64,000 nucleotides of DNA from Haplosporangium gracile. Taxonomy: Eukaryota > Mortierellomycota > Mortierellomycetes > Mortierellales > Mortierellaceae. How positions within the stretch are numbered: the first letter of the stretch is position 1; the number at the start of each line of letters is the position of its first letter. The notes under the pieces are model-generated. The model worked only from the letters and a program-made list of their open reading frames with translations. It did no database searches and was not told the DNA's origin. The stretch is from the NCBI GenBank assembly GCA_015499985.1, contig JAAAUF010000112.1:1-64000 (forward strand), read 5' to 3'. Position numbers and translations under genes: made by a program. Below, piece after piece: positions 34,430-44,957 of the stretch.

Positions 34430-34966
34430 TTAGTGTATTTGGGTCCATATACTGCGTACTGGGTCCTTGGATATTCGACTCGCGGAAGGATGTTGGGCGT
34501 GAGGAGCCTGAGGTCTGAACTCCTTTGAGTTGGACTCGAATAGTGTGGACCCGCGTGAATCTGATGCTGTTGCTGGATGAAATGGCGGTGATAGTACATA
34601 TGGATTTGGATGTTGAGTTACCTCATCGGATGAAATCATGTTCTTGTTTTCCTACCAATCCCGTTTGCTACGCATTCCTTCGGTAACAGCTATTGCTCGA
34701 TTCCTTTGACGGCGATATCGGAAAACAAGAAAGATCGCGCCTGCGATAACAAGGAGATCTCCAGCAGCTCCTCCTATAATGGCTCCAAGTGTTGAATTCA
34801 CAAATGCTGACCGCTGAAGTAGAGACAAATTAAAGGAACGAAATTTGTTTCTTTCACTAGTGCATCTTCCTTGGTCATTCTCGCCCCACCCTTCAGGTAC
34901 ATACCCGAATCTACCGCACGATTCGATATGTGCCTGACACATTATGCGCCCATTCACTGGTGGCAT
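34430..34966 (-). pseudogene. Remnant of a single-pass membrane protein
   Basis: An ATG at 34966 opens a 104-codon frame with a Cys-containing segment (GYVPEGWGENDQGRC), then one hydrophobic Gly/Ala-rich helix followed by basic FRYRRQRNR, ending at a TAG at 34652-34654. Beyond the TAG the same frame stays open for 74 more codons (to 34430) and reads like a Pro/Ser/His-rich cytosolic tail. So a single in-frame stop seems to cut an intact tail from the membrane anchor, and a large N-terminal ectodomain expected for such receptors is absent. It may instead be a short gene with an unrecognised intron around the TAG. It lies 186 bases downstream of the 481-aa monooxygenase, same strand. I recognise no family. 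Confidence 0.4.
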
Positions 34967-35151
34967 TACTTCTAAGATCTATCTAAGCATGGTCCAATTA
35001 CTATCTTTTCTCTATATTTTATTATTAACGGACTCTTCGCTATTAATTATTATTAAGGTCCTTCAAACTACTTTTATCGTTCCCTCTTCCTTCTCCGTCT
35101 CCCCACTTGCTCAATGAGCAATGCTCCACATATCAGCGTTCTCCTTGTTCT

Positions 35152-37396
35152 TTAAACAGAGGAAGGTTCTTCCAAAGTAGCAGCAGCAGCCTTGGCGGCA
35201 AGTCTCTGAATATACACAGCCCTTGCCTTCTCGGTACTGTTCGAGCGAGCCGCCGGGACTGTACCCTTGGGGGAAATGGGCTTCAAAAAACCTGCGGTGG
35301 GTCTGTTAATAATCATCTTCTTCAACTATTAGCATTGAATTTGAGTAAAAAAAAAAAATCGTTAGTTCGCAGGACCCAATTTAGTCGCAATACAGTCGCC
35401 TGTACATGACCAAGGCATCATTGTTATTTTTTTTTGCACGAAAAACAATAAAAAATACACGCACAGCAATGGCCCACAACCATAAGGGCATCTTCTGCAT
35501 GACAAGCATGGCGAGGGCACCGGCAAATCCACGATCCATGAACAAAGCCAGGTTCTGACTGTTCTTGAAGGACTCCATGACGTGGGGGATACGCTCCTTT
35601 TGGTACTCGGCAAAGGACTTTTCGATCGCCTTGGTAGTGTTGGCAGGGAGCGCGTAGAGCAGGTTGGCGAGCGCGAGGGCATCGTGCATGGAGGTGACAG
35701 CGCCTGTTTTTTTTGTGTGATGTTATAAAAGATTGAAGAAGGGGCTTGTCAGTGGCGAGATTCAGGCAGCACACGCGGAAATTGAAATAGGATTTTTCAA
35801 AAGACAAAGTAAGTACGTACCGTGGGCACCAGAGGGATCGAGTTTGTGGCAAGCTGTACAATTGACAAAAGGAGGATGCGCACCGCTGTCAGTACTTGTT
35901 GATCACAATATCACTATCATCCTACGCGGATCAAACAGTGAGCTTACCATCACCCAAAAGGACCTTGCGACCAGAGTACCAGGTCTGGAAGACCTTCTCC
36001 TCCAACATGACCTTCGAGATCTGGGTCTTGGGCGTCCAGTCATAGATATCGCCCATCGTGCGCTTCTTGGTACCAATAGGCAAGGGGAAATGGCGGGTCT
36101 CGTCGCACATGGCCTGAGCAGCCAGGGGCCCCCACTCCGAGTTGTCAGACTCGCGGAAACGTTGTTCCTCGGCGGCCTTGCTCGTAACTTTATCTAAATG
36201 GTGCAGAACCATCCAAGTCAAAGTCGATTGCGCTGTTGCGAATAGAACCCACTTTTTTGCGCGTTTTTAGGACCAGAGGAGACAGAGGAGACAGAGGAAT
36301 AGATAAAAAGAAAAAGAAGAAAAAAGATCAGTTTGCTAGTTGTTTTATAGTGCCTGCCATGCAAAAGATACAAAAATTCTTTAAATGTTATAGCTTACGG
36401 TGTAAGGCGAATCCTCGGCCAAGGTGTTAAAGAAGGGGCTCATATCCTGCTTAATCTCAGGGAATTCGTCCAGATCCACAACCTTGGTCTGGCCCACCAA
36501 ACAAGTACAATGGAAGGGCAACTCTTCCTGATCAGACTTGGGCAACTTGCCCTCCTGCTTCAGGGTCTCGTACATGCGCGTACGAACGGCACTGTAGGCA
36601 CCATCGGCGCCGACGACAATATCACCCTCGTAGGTCCCATTGTCTGCAGTCTGGATGGTGACTTTTTCTTCCTTCTCGACGACGGAGAGGACTCGCTTGT
36701 TAAAGTGAATCTTGTGAGAGGGAATTTGCTTCAGGAGGAGATCATAGAACATGGGGCGAGCGACAATGTAACTCTTGTATCCCGTGCTGTTAGGAGGGTG
36801 CAAGAACATATTGGAAGTGGGTATTTTAGAAAATTCACTGAAGATCATTTTGCTTTCATGTCGATCGCCGGCATGCAAAACGAGAACCATGGAAAAACAA
36901 AGGATAGGACTTACAATCCGATGTGAGGCTGGAAACTGACGGTGGTTTGATGGACAGCAGTTCCATTTTTGATTCGTGCGATGCTGCAGTCCATGGTGGG
37001 CTTGCCGAGGGCAATGAATTCCTCGTCAATGCCCAACTGCTCGAACAAGGGGAGGAGGTTGCTGCCGATCATGAGCGCCGATCCTAAAAAATTCGGCGAT
37101 TATTTTTCGTGAATACAGGCAAAAATGTTTGTGGCAATTGGTTGGTTGGTGATCTGATGGGCAGCCGATGAAACAACTGATGGAACTGATGTTATCTTAA
37201 TCTCAGGAAAAGAAGGGAAGGGAGGGGATACGAAACAATGGCAACAGCTGATGGAGCACGTACCGAGAGGCTTGACGCTGGATGTGCGCTCAAAGATGGT
37301 GTAGGGGATGCTGGCCTTCTCGAGGAGGGCGCCAAGGAGAAGGCCTCCAATACCAGCTCCTACAATAAGCACTTCTGGTTTAACTTCAGTGGTCAT
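35152..37396 (-). CDS. FAD-dependent monooxygenase (short, PHBH-like), 481 aa
   Basis: Seven exons: 37396-37264, 37083-36915, 36786-36399, 36251-35948, 35853-35821 (33 nt), 35703-35459 and 35325-35152, all phases closing. Single-domain class A flavin monooxygenase of the salicylate-hydroxylase type, without the thioredoxin-like tail of the larger genes nearby. Seen: the FAD loop VGAGIGGLLLGALLEKA (residues about 11-28), the DG motif GADGAYSAVR (about 160) and the GD motif LLGDACHKLDPSGAHGA (about 328). The substrate is unknown. It is a close paralogue of the gene at 38.2-40.1 kb, sharing intron positions 1-4 but carrying two further introns in the last third. Exon 4 starts at an unusual acceptor (AAAAAAG/TGGG) used in both copies. 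Confidence 0.9.
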
Positions 37397-38171
37397 CTTG
37401 TCTACTTATTCTTTGTGGGCGGAAAAAGGGGGGGGGGAGTGAGGAATAAAAAGAAGTGAAAGTTAAGAAGGGAAATGAGGATGAGGAAGAAATGAAGAAA
37501 GAGAGATGAGAGATGTCGGATGGCAGAAAGAGATTAAGCGCTTTTGTTTTCTTAGCTTTTTCCAAGACGCTGTCTTTCTCTCTTATGTTTGCTGTTATGT
37601 TTGCTGTTATTTTTCGCTCCCAGCTTCTCTTTGCTCTCTCGCATATTTTCTTAGGTTTTTTATTTTTTCCTCCTTCACGTATGTTCTCCCATCCTCCCCC
37701 TTTTTGATATAAATTAACATGCATCCCTGAGTTTGTGTATGTAAATAGGCTGGGCAGTTTGTAATGGTGCATTCGTGTTACCATTGTGTCTAATCCGCTC
37801 CTGGGTTCTTTTCTTCCTTTGTCGGAGTACAATTGCCCGATACCCAACCCCCCTTCCCTTTGCCAAATAATGTCGCTCCTCTTCTAGATTGGTTTTTTTT
37901 CTCCCTTCCTCGAGAGCAATAATCGAATAGTCACCGTGGGTGATCACCATACATGGGGCATGAGATAGACATTTCTTTTCTCTCCCTCTTTCCTTTTGTC
38001 TCCGTCTTATCTTCCCTTTGTTCTCTCCCCCTCGTTTTTTCTTCAAAATCATCATCGTAGTCAGCATTAGTATCAGGTGCAACACTCATACATGATCGAC
38101 CGATCGACCGTTGGGACTGATTGTTTCTTGGATATCTTAAAAATGTTTAACCAACTAGACGTCATTACACT
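37397..38171. other. Spacer between the two short monooxygenases
   Basis: 775 bases of leader and promoter DNA for the 481-aa gene and 3' flank of the 467-aa gene. Pyrimidine/purine-rich tracts only; no gene is supported. Confidence 0.5.
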
Positions 38172-40143
38172 TCAAATGGACGTAGCAGTACCAGAACGTT
38201 GCTTATAAATCGCCCTAGCCTTCTCCGTACTTGGCGACACAATGGCAGGAATACTTCCTTTCAATGGAATCGTCTCAAGGAAACCCGCCTGAGGACGATT
38301 CAAAATCTGTCGTCTGATCATGATCTTCATCAACCACGATGGGAAGTGTGTCCGGATGAAAAGCGCAATCGTACCAACTAATCCACGCTCCATGACCTTA
38401 GAAATCGCCTTGCTGTTGTTGAACGACTCGGTGACATGAACAATACGCTCGGCCTGGTATTCGCAAAACATCTTCTCGATATCTGAAGTATTGGGCCTGG
38501 GGGGAAGAGCGTAGATCAGGTTGGCAAGAGCAATCGCATCGTGCATGGCTGAGACTGCACCCTGTGCTCCCGAAGGATTCAACTTGTGGCATGCTGTTTA
38601 CAAATCCAAATGAGAAAACATAGGGCGTTGCATGGTGATTAGCGTGCGACCGCCAAATAGGAATCCCAAATCTAGATTCTCACTATGCTCCGTACAACCA
38701 CATGTAAAGAGAGGGACTTACCATCACCAAGGAGACCAATGCGGCCAGAGTGCCAAGTCTGGAAGACTTTCTCCTCCAACATAACCTTGGAAATCATGTC
38801 TGCGGGAGTCAAATCGTACAGGTCTCCCATGGTCATCTTCTTAGTGCCAATAGGCAAAGGGAACTCGCGCGTCTCCTCGCACATTTCCTTGGCGGCGTGC
38901 GACCCCCACTGCGAATTTTCTGACTCTCTGAATCGTTGCTCCTCGGCTGCCTTGCTCGATTCCTTGTCCAAGTGGTGAATAACCATCCAAGCAATAGTAT
39001 TCCGGGCTGTAGCAAAAATCACCCACTTTTTGGCGACGAAAAACGGTTTTGCAGAGAATAAGAAAAAAAAAAGCAAAAAAAAAAGTTTGATGAAAGTTAT
39101 ATATGAAGAAAAGGGTACATGATTCGCATGAATTTCGCCGTCTCCATTTAACCTCAATAATTACATGAACATGAAAACAAAATAGACTTACGGTATAGGG
39201 TTGGTCCGCGGCCATGGTGTTGTAGAACGCAACTTGGTCTTTATTAAACTCGGGGAAATCAGCAAAGTCCATAGGCTGGGTCTGACCGACAAGACAAGTG
39301 GACTTGAACGGCAAGTCTTCCTGATCAGACTTGGGGAGCTTACCCTCCTGCTTGAGAGCCTCGTACATACGTTTACGAACTGCACTGTAGGCACCATCAG
39401 CTCCGACGAGGATATCGCCCTCGTAGACGCAGTTGTCGGCCGTCTGGACCGTGACCCGCTCCTCTTCCTGGTTGATGGTCAGGACCCGCTTGCCGAAGTG
39501 AAGCTTGTCCTTGGGCACCTGGCGCAACATCATGTCGTAGAAGAATGGACGCGCGACGATGTAGTTGTAGTATCCCGTACTATTAGCATAATTAAAAAAA
39601 CAAAGAAAAAAAGTGTGCACGGTTAGTTCCGTTCGTGTCGTCTTGAAAGCAGGAACAGGGTTGTTGGAGTTGATGATATCTGCGGGTGAAAGGGCCGACT
39701 TACTACTCGACTTGGGGACGGGTGCTGACGGTATACAACGCTCCTTGCCTAACCTTACTGACGGTGACTTCGGGTGTAGCCTTGCCAAGGGCCAGGAACT
39801 CATCAACGCAACCAAGCTGCTCCATGATAGGGATGATGGCTGCTCCAATCATCAGCGCCGAGCCTGGTGTTGGCCAATGGTTTAAGAATGTTAGTAAGGT
39901 TTCAACGGTTAGCGGCAATGTGGTTCATACTTTTTTTGTTTGTTGCACTGTTTGTCGCACATGGATCAGGAACACAAAAGTGTTAAAAAAAAAGAAAGTA
40001 ACAAGGGTCTTACCCAAGGGCTTGACAACAGGGGTGCGCTCAAAGATGGCATAGGGGATGTTGGCCTTCTCGAGGAGGGCTCCCAACATAAGACCTCCCA
40101 GACCGGCTCCGACAATAAGAACAGTGGGTTTATCGTCTGACAT
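38172..40143 (-). CDS. FAD-dependent monooxygenase (short, PHBH-like), 467 aa
   Basis: Five exons: 40143-40014, 39863-39704, 39579-39192, 39025-38722 and 38593-38172, phases closing. Same architecture as its downstream neighbour: FAD loop VGAGLGGLMLGALLEKA (about 11-28), GADGAYSAVRKRM (about 156) and LLGDACHKLNPSGAQGAVSAMHDA (about 324). The last exon fuses what are three exons in the neighbour, so two introns were lost here or gained there. The pair lies head-to-tail 775 bases apart, which points to tandem duplication. Reaction class is established for the family (NAD(P)H plus O2 hydroxylation); the substrate is not known. No targeting signal is seen. A TATAAAG lies 210 bases upstream of the ATG. 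Confidence 0.9.
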
Positions 40144-40352
40144 ATTGTCTCTGTGTTGTTATGTTGGTGTTGTGTTGGGAGATGGGGTATGTGTGCGAGG
40201 AGGTTGTGTGAATGAGAAGGATGAAAGAAAAGGAATGGAATGAAGAGAAGTGGCGATGAGTTGAAGAGTGGATCAGATGAGGAAAGAAGGGAGCAAGTGA
40301 GGGAAGAGCAGAAGGAGAGTGAAGGTCTTGTCCAGGGTTGCTTTACTTCTCT

Positions 40353-40359
40353 CTTTATA
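40353..40359 (-). promoter_or_regulatory. TATA box of the 467-aa monooxygenase gene
   Basis: TATAAAG on the minus strand, 210 bases upstream of the ATG at 40143, implying a leader of about 180 nt if the usual spacing holds. Confidence 0.4.
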
Positions 40360-40622
40360 CATGAAGGTGATTAAACCCTCTCTGCGCACCTACTTCACTT
40401 TGATCCGTTAAAATTGACGACTGTGCCTGGCCCTGCCCCTTCATCATCACTCGCTGAACGTTGTGTATTTTATCATGAGCCATCTCTCCCTTTATTCTCT
40501 CTCTCTCCTCATTGCATTTGCTAACCCAACTCTATGAACGGCAGCGGAGTGATAAAACAAAAAGGTACCCAGTAGTGCAAAGCATAGACACAGCAAGGTG
40601 CTCTCAACTTACCACCTTGCAT

Positions 40623-40623
40623 T

Positions 40624-40655
<32 letters not shown>

Positions 40656-40665
40656 CTCTCTCTCC
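40623..40665. repeat. (CT)n tract
   Basis: Nearly pure CT repeat with two C interruptions, in the promoter-proximal spacer. Purine/pyrimidine mirror tracts of this kind can slip during replication. Confidence 0.75.
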
Positions 40666-41103
40666 AACTCTAGACTGGCCTATCGGAGGTCTAAAATAAC
40701 AAAAAAGAGTACAATGGATCACATGTGGGCAAACGGCAAGTTCATTTCTTTCGCTCTTTCTTTCCTCTCTACATAATGATATTCAACACCAAAGTAGAGC
40801 CGGTCTGGCATGTGTGTTGTTGGCAAGTCGATCATCATTACTACTTTCCGGTTAGGATAATTAACACTGAAAGTAAGCATTTATCAGCGATATGTTCACT
40901 CATTGGGTCCTCAAGAAAAGAACGGCAATTGTGAGCCAGGTTGCCTCAAACCCATTCATGACTTTAAGCTTTTTTTTTTCTTTATTTTTTTTTGTTTTGT
41001 TTTCAGGAACAAAGAAATTCAAAACGGATGATGTGTTTCTTTATTTTTTGTCAAAATTACGTTGCATCGATCAAGAACCAATAATAATGCACTGATCACT
41101 ACT

Positions 41104-43590
41104 CTAAGCGAGAATAGATTCCAAGTACTGATCAATCTCATCCCATGCCGAGGGGCCAGCTCCAAGAACACGGTATCCAATATAAGAATCAGGACGCACA
41201 ACCACAATTGCACCGGGGCCATGCTTGTCAGCAACACCATACTTCTGGTGGATACACCCCTGGTGGTCCAGATACACTTTACCCTCGCCAGCCTTGTTCT
41301 CCGCAAGACAGTCCATCGACGCCACAGTCGACACCATGCTCTCATTGTTGCTCTTGGGCGACGACGATGGCAAGGAACAGTCCGACACAATCGTGTGCAC
41401 CATGAACGCCTTATTCGCCCTGATGGGGTGAGGGATCGCAGCAAGGGACGACGCTGTACAAGACGTATCGTTCGACAACGTGGGTGATACCGTCTTCAGC
41501 TCTGGGGTAGTAGGTCCAGAGACGGTCGACGCGATGGATTCGACAATCTGGGTACGAGTCTTGTAGCTCCACTTGGATCTCCAGGCCGAGAGATGTTCCC
41601 CAATCGATTTTGCGAGTCCGCTTGCATCCGTTGTCTCGATTCCCTTGATGGTGGGCGATGTACTTCTCTCGTTCTTGGATAGGGCAGGCAAGAGCAAGTC
41701 CGATGTAAAGACTAGAATGTGGAAAATGCCAGGTCCGACCATGAGCTCGTGCAGACGGACAGTCTCGCCCTCCTGTGCTGCCAGTCCCATGTCCTGCTTC
41801 CGGATCATACGAAGGTTGCCGTCCCGAGCACGTTGACCGACCTGATAGACCTCATCGATGTGTGCCTGAGACTTGGACCTCTGGTTGATCGCGTTGTCGT
41901 GGTACCGGATGAACAACATGCTGACGGGGTTGTTGGTGCTAATATAAGGGAGGATGTAGGGCGCAATGCTTGCTGCGATTCTCTTGAAGGTCCTGCGAAC
42001 AAAATCCTGTGCCAACCCTATATCCAAGAGTTTTGCTGATAGCTTGATAATTCCATCCGCAACAGGCTACATTATAAAGGGGAAAAAAGGTCGAGTGTTA
42101 TCAAAAGTCAGTTTCTGTGACTCTGTGATTGCAAAGCGTTTCTGATAAAAGTTCTGTTTACCTTGCGCTCGGCCTCATAGGAGTCCAAGAGAGACTTTGG
42201 TGCCATGCCGTGGAGGACAAGGGCAATCTTCCATGCCAAGTTATACGAGTCCTGCAATCCAGTGTTCATTCCTAATAAGTATCACCATCACAATAAGAAC
42301 GTATCAGTAAGCATGACGAGAAGGCTTGGTGTAGCTCTTTTCATTGTATTATTGTCAGTGTGTTGTTTGTTACCTTGACCACCGGCAGGAGAGTGGACGT
42401 GAGACGCATCGCCCGCCAAAAAGACCCTCTGTTTATGACAAAAGGTCTCGGCCTGACGCTCATTGACACGGTAATAGGTCAACCAGGAGCTATCCAAACA
42501 TTTAAACTTTGCAGGTGCAACCGTGGCGCCAGCCAGCTTTTCAAACACTTCCATGGTAAGCTCCGCTGGCTTGATAGCAGCATGTTCCTCCGGTGTCAAG
42601 AATCCATTGTCAAGCAAGAAGCGGAACCTTCCGTTGGGTAATGGAAAGGCGATCATGGTCTTGTTGTTAGTTCCGTTGATGACACTATTGATGAAATTTT
42701 GTTTGTTGCATTGGTATTAATAGTGTAGCAACAATGTCAAAAAAGGGTAAAAGTATGGCCCGGGCGTGAGAAATGGACGCAATAACAATGCAAAGTTCAA
42801 GGAGACAGAGGGAAAAAAGGATAGATACGTACGTGATACCGGCGTCAAAGGGGATATCGGAATCGACATGACCATCAAAGATGATCAAATTGTTGTCCAG
42901 AGTGCGGCCAGGGAAGGCAATGTTGAGTTTGTGCCGAACAGCAGACTTTCCACCATCGGTCGCAATGAGGTACTCGGACCTGACAACCTCGACTTCATAC
43001 TGCTTGTTCGCCTCCTCTGGATCCTCCTCGACTGCGCCCAGGATGCGACTCTCTGTAGTCCTGATATTGTCGCCCACAAGGGCCCTCCTGATTTTGCTCT
43101 CGACATAGCTAGTCGTCGTTCCATCGGCATTGTTCTCCTCGACGACTTTGGTATCCATCAATTCCCAGCCGCGGTCAATGTGCACGCCAATCTCCTTGAG
43201 CTCCTCGGTCAGGCCCCAGGTGGTGCGACTCTGTTCGAGGAAGAGTCCATAATTGAAGTGCGATTCTTTGGTGTTGAGGGCAGGGATAACCGACATCAGT
43301 TTTGGTCCAAAGTAGATACGGAAGTCCGAGAGATGTGATCCGAGGTCGAGGAACCTGTCGACGATGCCTGCCTGAGCAAAGTGTTCCATGGTGCGGGAGT
43401 GGATGACGAGGGCCTTGGAGAGGGGGGAGACCTCGAGGTAACGTTCGATGAGGCGAACGGGGATATTGAGCTTTGTGAGCAGGATAGCGGCGAAGAGTCC
43501 GGTGGGGCCAGCACCGGAGATGAGGACGGGGACATTGACGTTCTTGACGGGCGAGGCGGCTTGAGTAGCAGAGGTGGTTGAGCTGGACAT
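41104..43590 (-). CDS. FAD-dependent aromatic monooxygenase (phenol hydroxylase type), 713 aa
   Basis: Exons 43590-42833, 42684-42374, 42271-42162 and 42066-41104 close to 713 aa. Motifs: FAD loop [13 protein letters not shown] (about 25-37), DG motif [11 protein letters not shown] (about 213), GD motif [17 protein letters not shown] (about 343). The thioredoxin-like C-terminal domain starts near 490 and ends in [16 protein letters not shown] Ser/Thr-rich insertion of about 60 residues sits inside that domain (about 590-650) and makes this the longest copy. Intron 1 is at the same place and phase as in the two other long copies; introns 2 and 3 are private, and the intron shared by the other two before the C-terminal domain is absent. 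Start chosen at the ATG 15 bases after a CAA repeat leader. Confidence 0.93.
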
Positions 43591-44957
43591 TGTGTGTATG
43601 TTTGTGTTGTTGTTGTTGTTGTTGTTGTTGTTGCTGTTATTGTTGTGTTGTGGAAAAATGTATGAAGGAAAGAAAGAGAAAGAAGGGAAAAGAAGAGTGT
43701 TTTGTTTTTTATGCTTATGCTTGGTTTGTTTGTTTTTGATGATGATAAAAAGAGAGAGGGTTGAGGGCACAACTCAATTCCTTTTATGCTTTTCCACTTC
43801 CACCCCACCCGCACCCTGTGCTCGTGCTTGTGCTTGTGCTCTGTGTCCTCGTGGACCGTGGTATCATGAACGAATTGAGCCTCTAGGCGAGCCTTTCCCT
43901 CCCACTGAGTGACTGCTTGCCGGCACATTTTTCATATCGACAGCCAAAAGCGGACGAATCGACTTTGGCTTCAAAATCCGAATGCGCAGACACACGAAAA
44001 TGAAAGAGAGGATATTCCCTTTGTTGCAATTATGAGGTCGCCCTTTGATCCCCGTCACTGCACCAACTTGCACACTCTTTTTTTTCCTGGTCCTTGTCGT
44101 CCGGAAGGATAGAAGTGCCGTGGCAATAATTTTCCCTGCCACTCGTTACTTTGTCTTGACCACTTTCATTTCTTCCGTATTCGTGTTACTCCACTGGCAC
44201 TGGTCCAGATCGGTCCCACGACCCCTTTAATCCCTCATACTTTACAAATTCGAACTCATCCACACTCCACTCACAACGCTTTTTTCAAATAAGGTGATCT
44301 CTTGCCAAGGCAGAGGCAATTAGGCAAAACATGATCGTCGACTTTTTACGTGTTTCCCATACACACACTCCACTCACAGTCAATCAATCGAAAACACCTC
44401 CTCCCCTTCCCGGGTTTGCAAAATGCCGGGGTAGTGATCTAATCCTAACGCGGCGCGCACACTAGGCTTAATGTCCTAATACTCTCATGTAAATCCCCTT
44501 ATCCATCAAAGTTAGCCTTAGGCGCAAGTATACCTCCCCCACATATGCCTGTTTCTCTTTTCTTTCTGAATTACACAACCGACCGCGTGTTTGTGTTTAT
44601 CCCTGGGAAAACATGGCACAAAGTTTTCAAGAACTAATAAACTCATTGACTGACTAACTGATCGATTCACTGGCTGACGCGCGCAAAAAAAAAAAGAAAG
44701 AAAAAAAAGAAAGCCTGGCTGGTCCAGGGCTCTGTTGCCTTTGCGTCCACCTTTCAGGATCCCCGTATACTCATAAATAAACCTGACGTATTATTTTTTT
44801 TAACATTATGTGGGTGCATCCAAAAATATGATGAACTAAATAAAAAAAAAAATTTAATCAAGGCATGCATGCAAAACGAAACGAAGACAAAACACCTGCT
44901 CTATGACGACAATTACGCATTCTATATTTCCCTCCTTCCTTCCTTCTTCCCTGTTGT
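43591..44957. other. Spacer between the two long monooxygenases
   Basis: 1.37 kb. It begins with a (TTG)9 repeat at 43606-43632, which is CAA in the leader of the minus-strand gene, followed by purine-rich DNA to about 43770. The remainder is ordinary mixed sequence with A/T runs near 44690 and 44800. No gene is supported. Confidence 0.5.
43606..43632. repeat. (TTG)9 / (CAA)9 leader repeat
   Basis: Nine perfect trinucleotide units ending 15 bases before the start codon of the 713-aa gene; they read CAA in the transcript. CAA-rich unstructured leaders favour efficient initiation in yeast. Confidence 0.8.

Larger units (their letters stand above)
40144..41103. other. Spacer with CT-rich repeat
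   Basis: 960 bases upstream of the 467-aa gene and downstream of the 713-aa gene. It contains the TATA box at 40353 and a CT tract at 40623-40665. No coding frame is supported. Confidence 0.5.
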
